From an uncultured Lachnospiraceae bacterium (lineage in GTDB: Bacteria > Bacillota > Clostridia > Lachnospirales > Lachnospiraceae), in contig CAJUIS010000004.1 of the NCBI GenBank assembly GCA_910586645.1, positions 37,944 to 101,943 of the forward strand: 64,000 bases of DNA, written 5' to 3'. The stretch's first letter is position 1, and every line of letters begins with the position of its first letter. Shown in pieces: positions 51,575 through 59,167 of this stretch. Below the pieces are notes generated by a model. That model searched no databases. It worked only from the letters and a program-made list of their open reading frames with translations, and was not told the DNA's origin. The translations under genes were made by a program, and so were the position numbers.

Positions 51575-52597
51575 ATGGCTAACATTACATTAGACAGCAG
51601 CGGTTTATTATCTTCCACCTGCGTTCCCAATATCTTCATAGACAAATATATGACAGGCGCAAATGGGGAATTCGTAAAAATTTATCTCTACCTGATACGC
51701 TGTATGGATCAAAGCAAACAGACCTGCTCGATTTCCGAACTTGCAGATGTTTTTGAACATACAGAGAAAGATATCCTGCGTGCGCTGGCTTACTGGGAGA
51801 AAATGCATCTGCTGCACTTAGAGTATGACGCCAACCGCGAAGTATCCGGCATATCTTTAGAACTGCCGCATAAAACTCCCTCCTCCTGCCCCCCGTCTCA
51901 GCCCAAAGCGGAAGACGAAAAGCAGTATACGCTGGAACAAATGGAACAGTTCCAGAACGACGAGGGCGTTCAGGAAATTTTATTTATTACGGAAAATTAC
52001 CTCGGCAGGACTTTAAACCCGACCGATATCCGCACTATACTGTACTGGTATGACGGACTTCATTTTTCTACGGACTTAATTGAATACCTGATTGAAACCT
52101 GCATCAGCAACGGGCACACCAGCCTGCGGTATATGGAAAAAATAGCGCTGTCATGGGCGGATTCCGGCATTTCTTCAGTCGCCGAAGCAAAAAAGGATCG
52201 TGAAATGCACCACAGGGACGTCTATGCCGTGATGAAAGCTTTCGGCATCAGCGGACGCAGCCTGGTTTCTTCCGAACTGAAAGCGATTCAGAAATGGACA
52301 GGCTCCTATGCTTTTTCCATGGATCTGATCAAAGAGGCCTGCAGACGCACCATTCAGGCAACCGGCAAGCCAAGCTTTGAATATGCGGACACCATTCTGG
52401 CCAACTGGCACAAAAATGATGTACATACGCTAAAGGACGTCGGAAAACTGGACGCGGCGCACCAAAAATCCAGAGCTTCGGCAAAATCCAAAGAAACTGC
52501 GCACCGCTCCGCGTCCCAGAACCGCTTTAACAATTTTCCGCAGAGAACTTACAACTATGAACAATTGGAAAAGCAATTGCTCAACACGACACACTGA
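51575..52597 (+). CDS. DnaD/DnaB-like primosome protein
   Basis: 340 aa replication-initiation protein with a DnaD winged-helix N-region (about 30-110) and two DnaD-type C-terminal helical domains (about 130-300) with the YILANWHKN-like motif (here ADTILANWHKND). The ATG at 51575 has AAAGAGGAC upstream; earlier starts have none. It is followed at 20 nt by the helicase loader, as in the Bacillus dnaB-dnaI pair. Confidence 0.88.
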   Translation: MANITLDSSGLLSSTCVPNIFIDKYMTGANGEFVKIYLYLIRCMDQSKQTCSISELADVFEHTEKDILRALAYWEKMHLLHLEYDANREVSGISLELPHKTPSSCPPSQPKAEDEKQYTLEQMEQFQNDEGVQEILFITENYLGRTLNPTDIRTILYWYDGLHFSTDLIEYLIETCISNGHTSLRYMEKIALSWADSGISSVAEAKKDREMHHRDVYAVMKAFGISGRSLVSSELKAIQKWTGSYAFSMDLIKEACRRTIQATGKPSFEYADTILANWHKNDVHTLKDVGKLDAAHQKSRASAKSKETAHRSASQNRFNNFPQRTYNYEQLEKQLLNTTH

Positions 52598-52617
52598 CCA
52601 TATTTTAGGAGAAACTT

Positions 52618-53604
52618 ATGCCATTAAGCAATTCACAATACGACATGATTATACGTGAATACAATGCCAAACAGCTCAGGCGCCAGCATATCGTAAATGA
52701 CCGTATAAAGGAAGTTTACGAAAAAGATCAGCGTCTGAAGGCAATTGACGATAAAATTTCTTCCTGCTCTTTAAGCCAGGCAAAAAAATTATTAAACGGA
52801 GACATTACGGCGCTGCCCAAGTTAAGGACGCAGCTTTCCGATTTCAGGCAGCAGCGTCTGGATATCCTAAAGGAGCTTGGATATTCTGAACAATATCTGG
52901 AACCTTCCTATGAATGTCCTGACTGCAAAGATACGGGATATATCGGAAGCGAACGATGCCACTGTTTTACGCAGCGCGCCATTGACCTGGTCTATACCCA
53001 GTCAAACATCCGCAGCATTTTAAAAAACGAGAACTTTGACACGTTCTCCTATGATTATTATTCCGAAACGGAAATCAATCCGGCAACCGGACAGAGTTCT
53101 TTGCAGACGATAAAAAACGCTGTAAAAGAATGCCGGAAATTTATCCGTGAATTTGACGCCTGCCATTCCAATCTGTTTTTTTACGGAGACACAGGCGTGG
53201 GGAAGACATTCCTGTCCAACTGCATCGCCAAAGAACTGCTGGACACGGGGCATTCCGTAATTTACTTTACGGCCTTCCAATTGTTTGATATATTTAAAAG
53301 GAATATGTTCCAGAAGGAAACCGAAGAGGACATCATTGCCGCTCATCAGAACATCTTTGACTGTGATCTTTTGATTGTAGACGACCTTGGCACGGAAATG
53401 CCAAATTCCTTTACGGTTTCCCAACTGTTTTTATGTTTAAACGAGCGTATGCTCCGCAGAAAATCCACAATCGTTTCAACGAATCTGTCACTTACACAGG
53501 TCGCTGAAATCTATTCTGAACGGGTATTTTCAAGGATTTCCAGCAGCTACATTATATTAAAGCTGTTTGGCGACGACATCCGCATTCAGAAAAAGTTCCG
53601 ATAA
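52618..53604 (+). CDS. DnaC/DnaI-type helicase loader ATPase
   Basis: AAA+ ATPase that loads replicative helicase. A zinc-binding N-terminal module has C-x2-C (Cys100, Cys103) and C-x-C (Cys114, Cys116). Walker A GDTGVGKT is at 190-197, Walker B LLIVDDLG near 250, and sensor STNLS near 293. 328 aa, normal. Gap to dnaD 20 nt, to prs 33 nt. Confidence 0.93.
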   Translation: MPLSNSQYDMIIREYNAKQLRRQHIVNDRIKEVYEKDQRLKAIDDKISSCSLSQAKKLLNGDITALPKLRTQLSDFRQQRLDILKELGYSEQYLEPSYECPDCKDTGYIGSERCHCFTQRAIDLVYTQSNIRSILKNENFDTFSYDYYSETEINPATGQSSLQTIKNAVKECRKFIREFDACHSNLFFYGDTGVGKTFLSNCIAKELLDTGHSVIYFTAFQLFDIFKRNMFQKETEEDIIAAHQNIFDCDLLIVDDLGTEMPNSFTVSQLFLCLNERMLRRKSTIVSTNLSLTQVAEIYSERVFSRISSSYIILKLFGDDIRIQKKFR

Positions 53605-53637
53605 CTATTTGTTTATATATTTTTATGGAGGATTATC

Positions 53638-54816
53638 ATGGCAAACGACGAACGATTATTACGCACAATCCCTGCAGGCACCCTGGGGCTGATTCCACTG
53701 GAAAGTTTCAGCGATATGGGAAAAAAAGTGGACAAGTATCTGGTAAAGTGGCGGGCAAAGAGGGAACATGAACTGTCCGACACCATCACTTTAAACGGCT
53801 ACAAGCGCAGCACTTACATCGTAGAAGCCGCCTGCCCCCGCTTTGGAAGCGGCGAAGCAAAAGGAGTCATCAAAGAATCCGTCCGCGGATATGACCTTTA
53901 TCTTATGGTGGACATTACCAATCACCACCTGTCCTATTCTCTCTGCGGACATACAAATCTGATGTCCCCGGACGACCACTTTGCCGACTTAAAGCGCATC
54001 ATCGCCGCCGTCGGCGGAAAAGCCAGAAGGATTACCGTGATTATCCCATTCCTGTATGAAAGCCGGCAGCACAAACGCACTTCAAGAGAGTCCTTAGACT
54101 GCGCCCTGGCCCTTCAGGATTTGATCAATATGGGAGTGGATAACATTATTACTTTCGACGCGCACGACCCAAAAGTACAGAATGCCATTCCTTTAAAAGG
54201 CTTCGACACGGTTCAGCCTGCTTACCAGTTCATTAAAGGCATTTTAAACAACGTAAAGGGCTTAAAGATTGACAACGATCATATGATGGTCATAAGCCCC
54301 GATGAGGGCGGCACAAACCGCGCCATTTACCTTGCCAACGTACTCGGACTTGATATGGGTATGTTCTATAAACGGCGTGACTACAGCAAAGTCATAGATG
54401 GACGCAATCCGATTGTAGCGCATGAATTTCTCGGGGCTTCTGTGGAAGGAAAAGATGTTCTGATTATTGACGATATGATTTCTTCCGGCGACAGTATGAT
54501 TGACGTCGCTACCGAATTAAAGAAACGGAAAGCCAACCGCATCTTTATGATTGCGACATTCGGACTGTTCACAAACGGACTTGAAAAATTCGACAAAGCA
54601 TATGAGGACGGCATTATTTACCGGCTTTTAACTACGAATCTGACTTCTCAGGATGAAGAGCTCTTTCAAAAGCCCTATTACATTAACTGCGACATGAGCA
54701 AGTATATCGCTTATATCATAGATACCTTAAACCATGATGTGTCCATCAGCGATCTTTTGGATCCATACGAAAGAATTTACCGTCTTCTTGACAAATATAA
54801 AAAAGAAAATTCATAA
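53638..54816 (+). CDS. prs: Ribose-phosphate pyrophosphokinase
   Basis: Makes PRPP from ribose 5-phosphate and ATP. Metal/ATP site in TFDAHDPKVQNA (~180), PRPP motif VLIIDDMISSGDSM (~275-288). 392 aa is longer than the ~317-aa class I enzyme; the N-terminus carries an extra ~50 residues, a form common in Lachnospiraceae. Shine-Dalgarno GGAGG. Likely cotranscribed with dnaD and dnaC. Its product feeds hpt and other salvage enzymes. Confidence 0.93.
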   Translation: MANDERLLRTIPAGTLGLIPLESFSDMGKKVDKYLVKWRAKREHELSDTITLNGYKRSTYIVEAACPRFGSGEAKGVIKESVRGYDLYLMVDITNHHLSYSLCGHTNLMSPDDHFADLKRIIAAVGGKARRITVIIPFLYESRQHKRTSRESLDCALALQDLINMGVDNIITFDAHDPKVQNAIPLKGFDTVQPAYQFIKGILNNVKGLKIDNDHMMVISPDEGGTNRAIYLANVLGLDMGMFYKRRDYSKVIDGRNPIVAHEFLGASVEGKDVLIIDDMISSGDSMIDVATELKKRKANRIFMIATFGLFTNGLEKFDKAYEDGIIYRLLTTNLTSQDEELFQKPYYINCDMSKYIAYIIDTLNHDVSISDLLDPYERIYRLLDKYKKENS

Positions 54817-54820
54817 AAAA

Positions 54821-54848
54821 GAATCCGGCAAAAGCCGGATTTTTTTTA
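54821..54848. terminator. Bidirectional terminator between prs and the DUF6465-like gene
   Basis: AATCCGGC-AAAA-GCCGGATT (54822-54841), with T-runs on both strands. Confidence 0.92.
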
Positions 54849-54852
54849 TGAA

Positions 54853-55302
54853 TTAAAACAATTCTATATTTCCTTCAATTTTATTATTTATCACGTAATA
54901 TGCTTTCCATTCCTGCGGCTTCATGTAAATCTTGAGCGCCTTAATCGAAGATTCACGATGTCCGTCCGCTACGTATGCAGCTTTTACTCTCGTTACGATT
55001 TCACTTATGTTCGCTTCCTGCTCTCCGGCCAAATCATCTGTATACTGCACAAACAATTCCGGAACTACCGGTTCTTTTTCTTTTACAGGTTTCTTTGCCT
55101 TTGCCGCTGCCGCTTTCTGTACAGGAGCCGAAATCTCTTTTTTGGGTTCCGCTTTTTTTGGCTCTTCTTTCTTAACCTCTTCAGCCTTTGCTTCTGCTGG
55201 TTTTTCTTCCGCAGGTTTTGTCTCCGTTAAAGTTTCCGCCGCTTCAACAGGCTTCTTACTTGCCTTTACCTCGGATAATTTCCCTTTTGCATCTTTCGCC
55301 AT
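54853..55302 (-). CDS. DUF6465-like protein with Ala/Lys/Glu-rich N-terminus
   Basis: 149 aa. Residues 1-75 are low-complexity K/E/A/P, probably disordered. The C-terminal ~70 residues form a compact domain (LFVQYTDDLAGEQEANISEI, then ALKIYMKPQEWKAYYVIN) similar to DUF6465 proteins of gut clostridia; function unknown. Shine-Dalgarno AGGGAGG. It lies 24 nt after the HPr-like gene. Confidence 0.75.
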   Translation of the reverse strand: MAKDAKGKLSEVKASKKPVEAAETLTETKPAEEKPAEAKAEEVKKEEPKKAEPKKEISAPVQKAAAAKAKKPVKEKEPVVPELFVQYTDDLAGEQEANISEIVTRVKAAYVADGHRESSIKALKIYMKPQEWKAYYVINNKIEGNIELF

Positions 55303-55326
55303 GATTGACCTCCCTAAATTAAAACC

Positions 55327-55581
55327 TTATTCACACACTAAAAATTTTTCCATTGCAATCAGTGCATCTTCTTCATCACTGCCTTCTGTTATAATGTTTA
55401 CTGTCATTCCCTTAGAGGGCTTGAAAGCCATGATTCCCATAATACTTTTGGCATTAATTCTGCGGTTTTCACTCTCAAGGGTAATATTACTGTCAAACTG
55501 ACAGGCTACTTGCACCAGTTCAGCAATCGGATTACTATGTTTCTCTGAAACACTTGATACAACTACTTCCTTTTTGCTCAT
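55327..55581 (-). CDS. HPr-like phosphocarrier family protein lacking Arg17
   Basis: 84 aa with clear HPr fold: NAKSIMG contains Ser46, and His15 falls at the phospho-acceptor position. The expected Arg17 of the 'HARP' motif is Asn17 (KHSNP). Arg17 helps phosphoryl transfer from EI, so this protein may be regulated through Ser46 rather than act in sugar transport. I chose the start at 55581 because it places AGGAGG 11 nt away and matches HPr numbering; the ATG at 55590 overlaps the Shine-Dalgarno. Confidence 0.85.
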   Translation of the reverse strand: MSKKEVVVSSVSEKHSNPIAELVQVACQFDSNITLESENRRINAKSIMGIMAFKPSKGMTVNIITEGSDEEDALIAMEKFLVCE

Positions 55582-55611
55582 GTCATTCATTTCCTCCTAA
55601 AGTACATTCAT

Positions 55612-55640
55612 AATATAAACTAATTTTAATAATTTTGCAA
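55612..55640 (-). promoter_or_regulatory. Promoter of the HPr-like gene
   Basis: TTGCAA (55635-55640), 17-bp spacer, TATATT (55612-55617). Confidence 0.6.
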
Positions 55641-55761
55641 TATATTTTTAGAAAATCCCTCTTTTCTGGCGCTTTCCACGAAAGAAACGATTTATGCCAA
55701 TAAAAATTATGCGCTTTTCCAATACTTTCCCTGCATATATAAAACCTTTTTATTTTCCGGC

Positions 55762-58308
55762 TTATGTTTTGTCTGTTATATATCCGAAAAACACATTTCC
55801 CACGCGTTCAAACATTTCCGCAGCGTCATTTCTTCCCATTTTTTCGGAACCGCCTGCGTTTGGATGATACAAATATACATTCTGGGCGTCATATCCTGTA
55901 ACAAGTACGGCCTCCGTATCGCTCCGCATTGCAAATACAGGCGTTCCAAGACTGACATAATACAAAACGGCTTCCAGCCCGCACCCGCTCAAATCCAGCG
56001 CCGTCACATCCTCCATCGTTGTCTCCAGAATCTCTTTCGGCGTCTTCCCCTGGCTGATTAAGGCAGTCACCCCAATATGAATCGACTCATGTTCCAGCAT
56101 GGCGCTGACACACTGTGCAATGGAAGAGCTCCCCTCGTCTTCCGCTCCCGCTTTCACTTCTATTGCGGGCTGTATGGATTTTCTTGCCCGTTTCCAGACA
56201 TACTGCTGCCTTTTCCCAATTACAACCCCCATTTCTTCATTTGCGGCCAGAACGGCTTCTTTCAAATCATCCGTTACGCGCAGCACATCTCCTCTCGCGT
56301 AAGCGTAATAACTGCTCTCCTCCCCTGTCTGTTCCAACGTAATCTCCCGCTCTTTTTCCAGAACAACTTCTTTTGGCGTTAAAATCTTGGGTTCCGACGT
56401 CCCCGCTTCTTCCGCAAGGGAAAGCTGCACCTGTGTCTGCTTTGCTTCCGTCACAGTCGTATGCACGCCTATCGCAGCCGCATTGTCCCCTTCCCGGTTC
56501 ATAATGGTATCCTGCGCCGCTTCCACGTACGCCATGCCGTTAAACTGTATCCGGTTTAAATACATAATATAATTGGAAATTTCAATATCTTCCACAAAAT
56601 ATCCTGGTTTCTCATAAGACTTAAGCGTTTTTAAAGATTCCGCTTCCGCAATTTTCACCTGATACATCGGAAACGTAATATTGCCGGCAAGATCTTTATA
56701 AATATCTGAATTTCTCGCTGCGCCGTACACAAAATCATCTTCCATAAATCCAAGCGTCTTAAGGCTCTCCCCGTTTTCAGCTCTGATCTCCTTTTGTTCT
56801 TCTGTATCCAGGTTCAAAAAGCGGATCGTATCCGCCGCATTGATATCTCCTCCTTCCGTCCAGGCAAAATATCTGTGCGATTCGGAAATCGTGTACATTC
56901 CCTCTTTTAATCCGGTGATATATTCTTTTACCTGCATTGTCGCCAAATCGATCCTGTATACCGTCCCGTTCAGCATAATAAAGAAAATCCCCTGGCCGTT
57001 CTCATACATAAGCTGCCCCAAATCCGCCTTCATAACCTGATAGGATTCGTCCGAAGGAATGAACAGCTCTTCTTCCACAGTATTTGCCACGCCGTCATAA
57101 TGATATACGCAGATTCCGACCTTGCCTTCATGCGTCCCGCAGTTCATATATCCATATACGACAAAATTGACGCTTCCAAGTTCGTCCATACTGATAATCT
57201 TTATATCATGCTCTCCGTAATTTTCCCTGCTGTCGATTCCCTCGCCGCCAAGAAAGCTAAATACCTGGGACAACTGGTTTCCGGACGCATGATAGCGCCA
57301 AAGCTCTCCGCTCTGTACAAAACTGACAATATTTCCTTTTTCATTGGAATCAAACTCCACTTCCGGATTTCTTATGCCAAGCTGGATATAATTTTCAAAT
57401 ACGTCTAAATTCTCCGCCCGAAAAATCTGCTCCACTGTTCTTTCATAATTTAAAAGGTACATTCTTTCGTTCGTATGGCGCACCCGGAAATACTCTTCCG
57501 CATTATAATATTCCAGTTCACCGTTTGTCCCCTTGGAAGCCACAAGATAATTCAGGATTACAACGGTATAAGAGCTGTTGATTTCCTTGATGGAAGGAAC
57601 CGGCGTCGTCAGACGTTCACATTCAAAATCCCCCCACGCCACCTGTTTTAAACTGGAATGGATGTCCGTTTTGTACAAAGTGGAATTGTCTCCGGACGCA
57701 TTTGGCTCCAAATACGTCGCGAGGCTTTTTGCCGCTTCCCTGTCAAACGTTTTTCCATGAAAATCCATAACGAATGCTATGCATTCGTCCGCATAACATT
57801 CCTCTTCCTCCATAATTCTTGTATAATAATAAATCGTGTCTTTTCCGGAATCCAGCTTCAAAATCAAAAGATACTCTTCTTCTTTTTCCAGAATATTCTG
57901 GATCGGAAGCCTGGCAAGAATCTTTCCGTTTTTTTGTTCATAGTCTTCTACGTCCGCATCCACAACAAGCCTGTCCATGTCAAGGCTTCTGATTTCATAG
58001 GAAATGCCCTCCACTTCTGTATCGTACAGCCGGATCTGAACCGGCAGAATCCGTTCTTTGCTGACAGGCGTAATCGCATCTCTCATATATATGCCGTTCA
58101 TCTGCGCCGTATAACCGCGCAGCTCATTAATTTCCATCTGTTCCTTCGTAACCGGGTTCTCCATGTATAAAGAAATGAGGGGAAGCTTCGCATCCGCCAT
58201 CTCTGTCGTCAAATCCTGATTGGAATGATTCATCAGCTTCCCAAACCCCAATACGCCGCAGCAAAATACGGCCAGAAGCGTCAGAATTTTTATAATCCCT
58301 TTTTTCAT
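55762..58308 (-). CDS. Membrane-anchored protein with degenerate papain-like C-terminal domain
   Basis: 848 aa, function unknown. One N-terminal transmembrane anchor (about 5-22), then an extracytoplasmic region of ~700 residues rich in beta strands; I did not recognise its family. The C-terminal ~125 residues read like a C39/papain-like peptidase: SIAQCVSAML, GCGLEAVLYYVSLGTPVFA, VLVTGYD and VYLYHPNAGG. The His usually before 'VVV.GYD' is absent (TEAVLVTGY), so catalysis is unlikely. The ATG at 58308 has AAAGGTGG. Confidence 0.75.
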   Translation of the reverse strand: MKKGIIKILTLLAVFCCGVLGFGKLMNHSNQDLTTEMADAKLPLISLYMENPVTKEQMEINELRGYTAQMNGIYMRDAITPVSKERILPVQIRLYDTEVEGISYEIRSLDMDRLVVDADVEDYEQKNGKILARLPIQNILEKEEEYLLILKLDSGKDTIYYYTRIMEEEECYADECIAFVMDFHGKTFDREAAKSLATYLEPNASGDNSTLYKTDIHSSLKQVAWGDFECERLTTPVPSIKEINSSYTVVILNYLVASKGTNGELEYYNAEEYFRVRHTNERMYLLNYERTVEQIFRAENLDVFENYIQLGIRNPEVEFDSNEKGNIVSFVQSGELWRYHASGNQLSQVFSFLGGEGIDSRENYGEHDIKIISMDELGSVNFVVYGYMNCGTHEGKVGICVYHYDGVANTVEEELFIPSDESYQVMKADLGQLMYENGQGIFFIMLNGTVYRIDLATMQVKEYITGLKEGMYTISESHRYFAWTEGGDINAADTIRFLNLDTEEQKEIRAENGESLKTLGFMEDDFVYGAARNSDIYKDLAGNITFPMYQVKIAEAESLKTLKSYEKPGYFVEDIEISNYIMYLNRIQFNGMAYVEAAQDTIMNREGDNAAAIGVHTTVTEAKQTQVQLSLAEEAGTSEPKILTPKEVVLEKEREITLEQTGEESSYYAYARGDVLRVTDDLKEAVLAANEEMGVVIGKRQQYVWKRARKSIQPAIEVKAGAEDEGSSSIAQCVSAMLEHESIHIGVTALISQGKTPKEILETTMEDVTALDLSGCGLEAVLYYVSLGTPVFAMRSDTEAVLVTGYDAQNVYLYHPNAGGSEKMGRNDAAEMFERVGNVFFGYITDKT

Positions 58309-58385
58309 GGCGTTTTTCCACCTTTCATCTGCCCGCCAAAAGCGTCCAGAATCTGTATTTTCTTTTCTCTGCACGGCAGCTATAA

Positions 58386-58418
58386 GCCATGGTTTTATGG
58401 CAATGCCAAAACCATGGC
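58386..58418 (-). other. 11-bp perfect hairpin between two unknown genes
   Basis: GCCATGGTTTT (58386-58396) and AAAACCATGGC (58408-58418) flank an 11-nt loop. There is no T-run, so it may protect or process RNA rather than terminate. Confidence 0.5.
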
Positions 58419-58430
58419 CCAGATAAAATC

Positions 58431-58847
58431 TTACCACCATCTCCGGCAGCAGCGCCTGCGCCTGCCTCTTCGCCGGTATATTTCATCATATAACAGCACC
58501 TGTATGACGTCCATCAAATCTCTGTCTCTGCCGCGCTCCCTCCGCTGCGCATCCTGTATGGGAGCCGCCTTGTCATAAATTCCTGCCGCCGTCCTGTACA
58601 TAAGGACTTTATCCGGATATTCGTCATACATCATGCTTCCTTCGTATTCCATTTTGTCACATTCTTCTTCCACATATGCAAGCAGCTTCTTCATACGTTT
58701 CGGATACAGCTCTTTCATGCGCTCCATATCCCGTTCGTATTCTTTCTCTGTCTGATAGACATTTGTCATTGGATATGTCAGATAAAAAGGCATCCTGCCG
58801 GAATACGCTTCCGGAATACGCAAATAAGACTCTTCAAATTGATTCAC
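58431..58847 (-). CDS. Small unknown protein with Arg-rich C-terminal tail
   Basis: 138 aa, GTG start at 58847 with GGAG 9 nt away. The N-terminal half is helical and acidic (EKEYERDMERMKELYPKRMKKL); the tail ends in a run with nine or so Arg plus Cys-Cys and Trp-Trp (RRRGRRRRCCRRWW). Such tails are seen in small spore-coat or nucleic-acid-associated proteins, but I cannot assign a family. It lies 122 nt before the pseudo-peptidase gene in the same direction. Confidence 0.65.
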   Translation of the reverse strand: MNQFEESYLRIPEAYSGRMPFYLTYPMTNVYQTEKEYERDMERMKELYPKRMKKLLAYVEEECDKMEYEGSMMYDEYPDKVLMYRTAAGIYDKAAPIQDAQRRERGRDRDLMDVIQVLLYDEIYRRRGRRRRCCRRWW

Positions 58848-59167
58848 TGCAATGGCTCCATTTGTAATATCCCTATACTATATGCCATTTTATCTTTTTT
58901 TGTTCGTTATTCCATTTATCATAATAATTCTTCCTGCAAATTGCAAGCGCCTTTTTCCTGTTTTTCCAGTCTTTTTTCCGTTCCCGCCTTCTGATTTTCA
59001 CAAATCGAACATAATTTATTTATATTGAGGGATTTTTGAATAATTCTTAAGAAAATTTTATAGAAGTTTTCCATTGATTTTTAACATTTTAAGTTATATT
59101 CTTGAATACGTGGCGGAAAGGCTGTCACAAACGCTGAGAAACACATGAAATACAGGAGGAATAACTT
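58848..59167. other. AT-rich divergent intergenic region
   Basis: 320 nt between the divergent Arg-rich and LTA-synthase-like genes. It contains the plus-strand promoter described separately; a minus-strand TATAGT near 58880 has no clear -35. No RNA gene or repeat recognised. Confidence 0.6.
59036..59064 (+). promoter_or_regulatory. Candidate promoter of the LTA-synthase-like gene
   Basis: TTGAAT (59036-59041), 17-bp spacer, TATAGA (59059-59064), giving a leader of about 97 nt. Confidence 0.5.
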
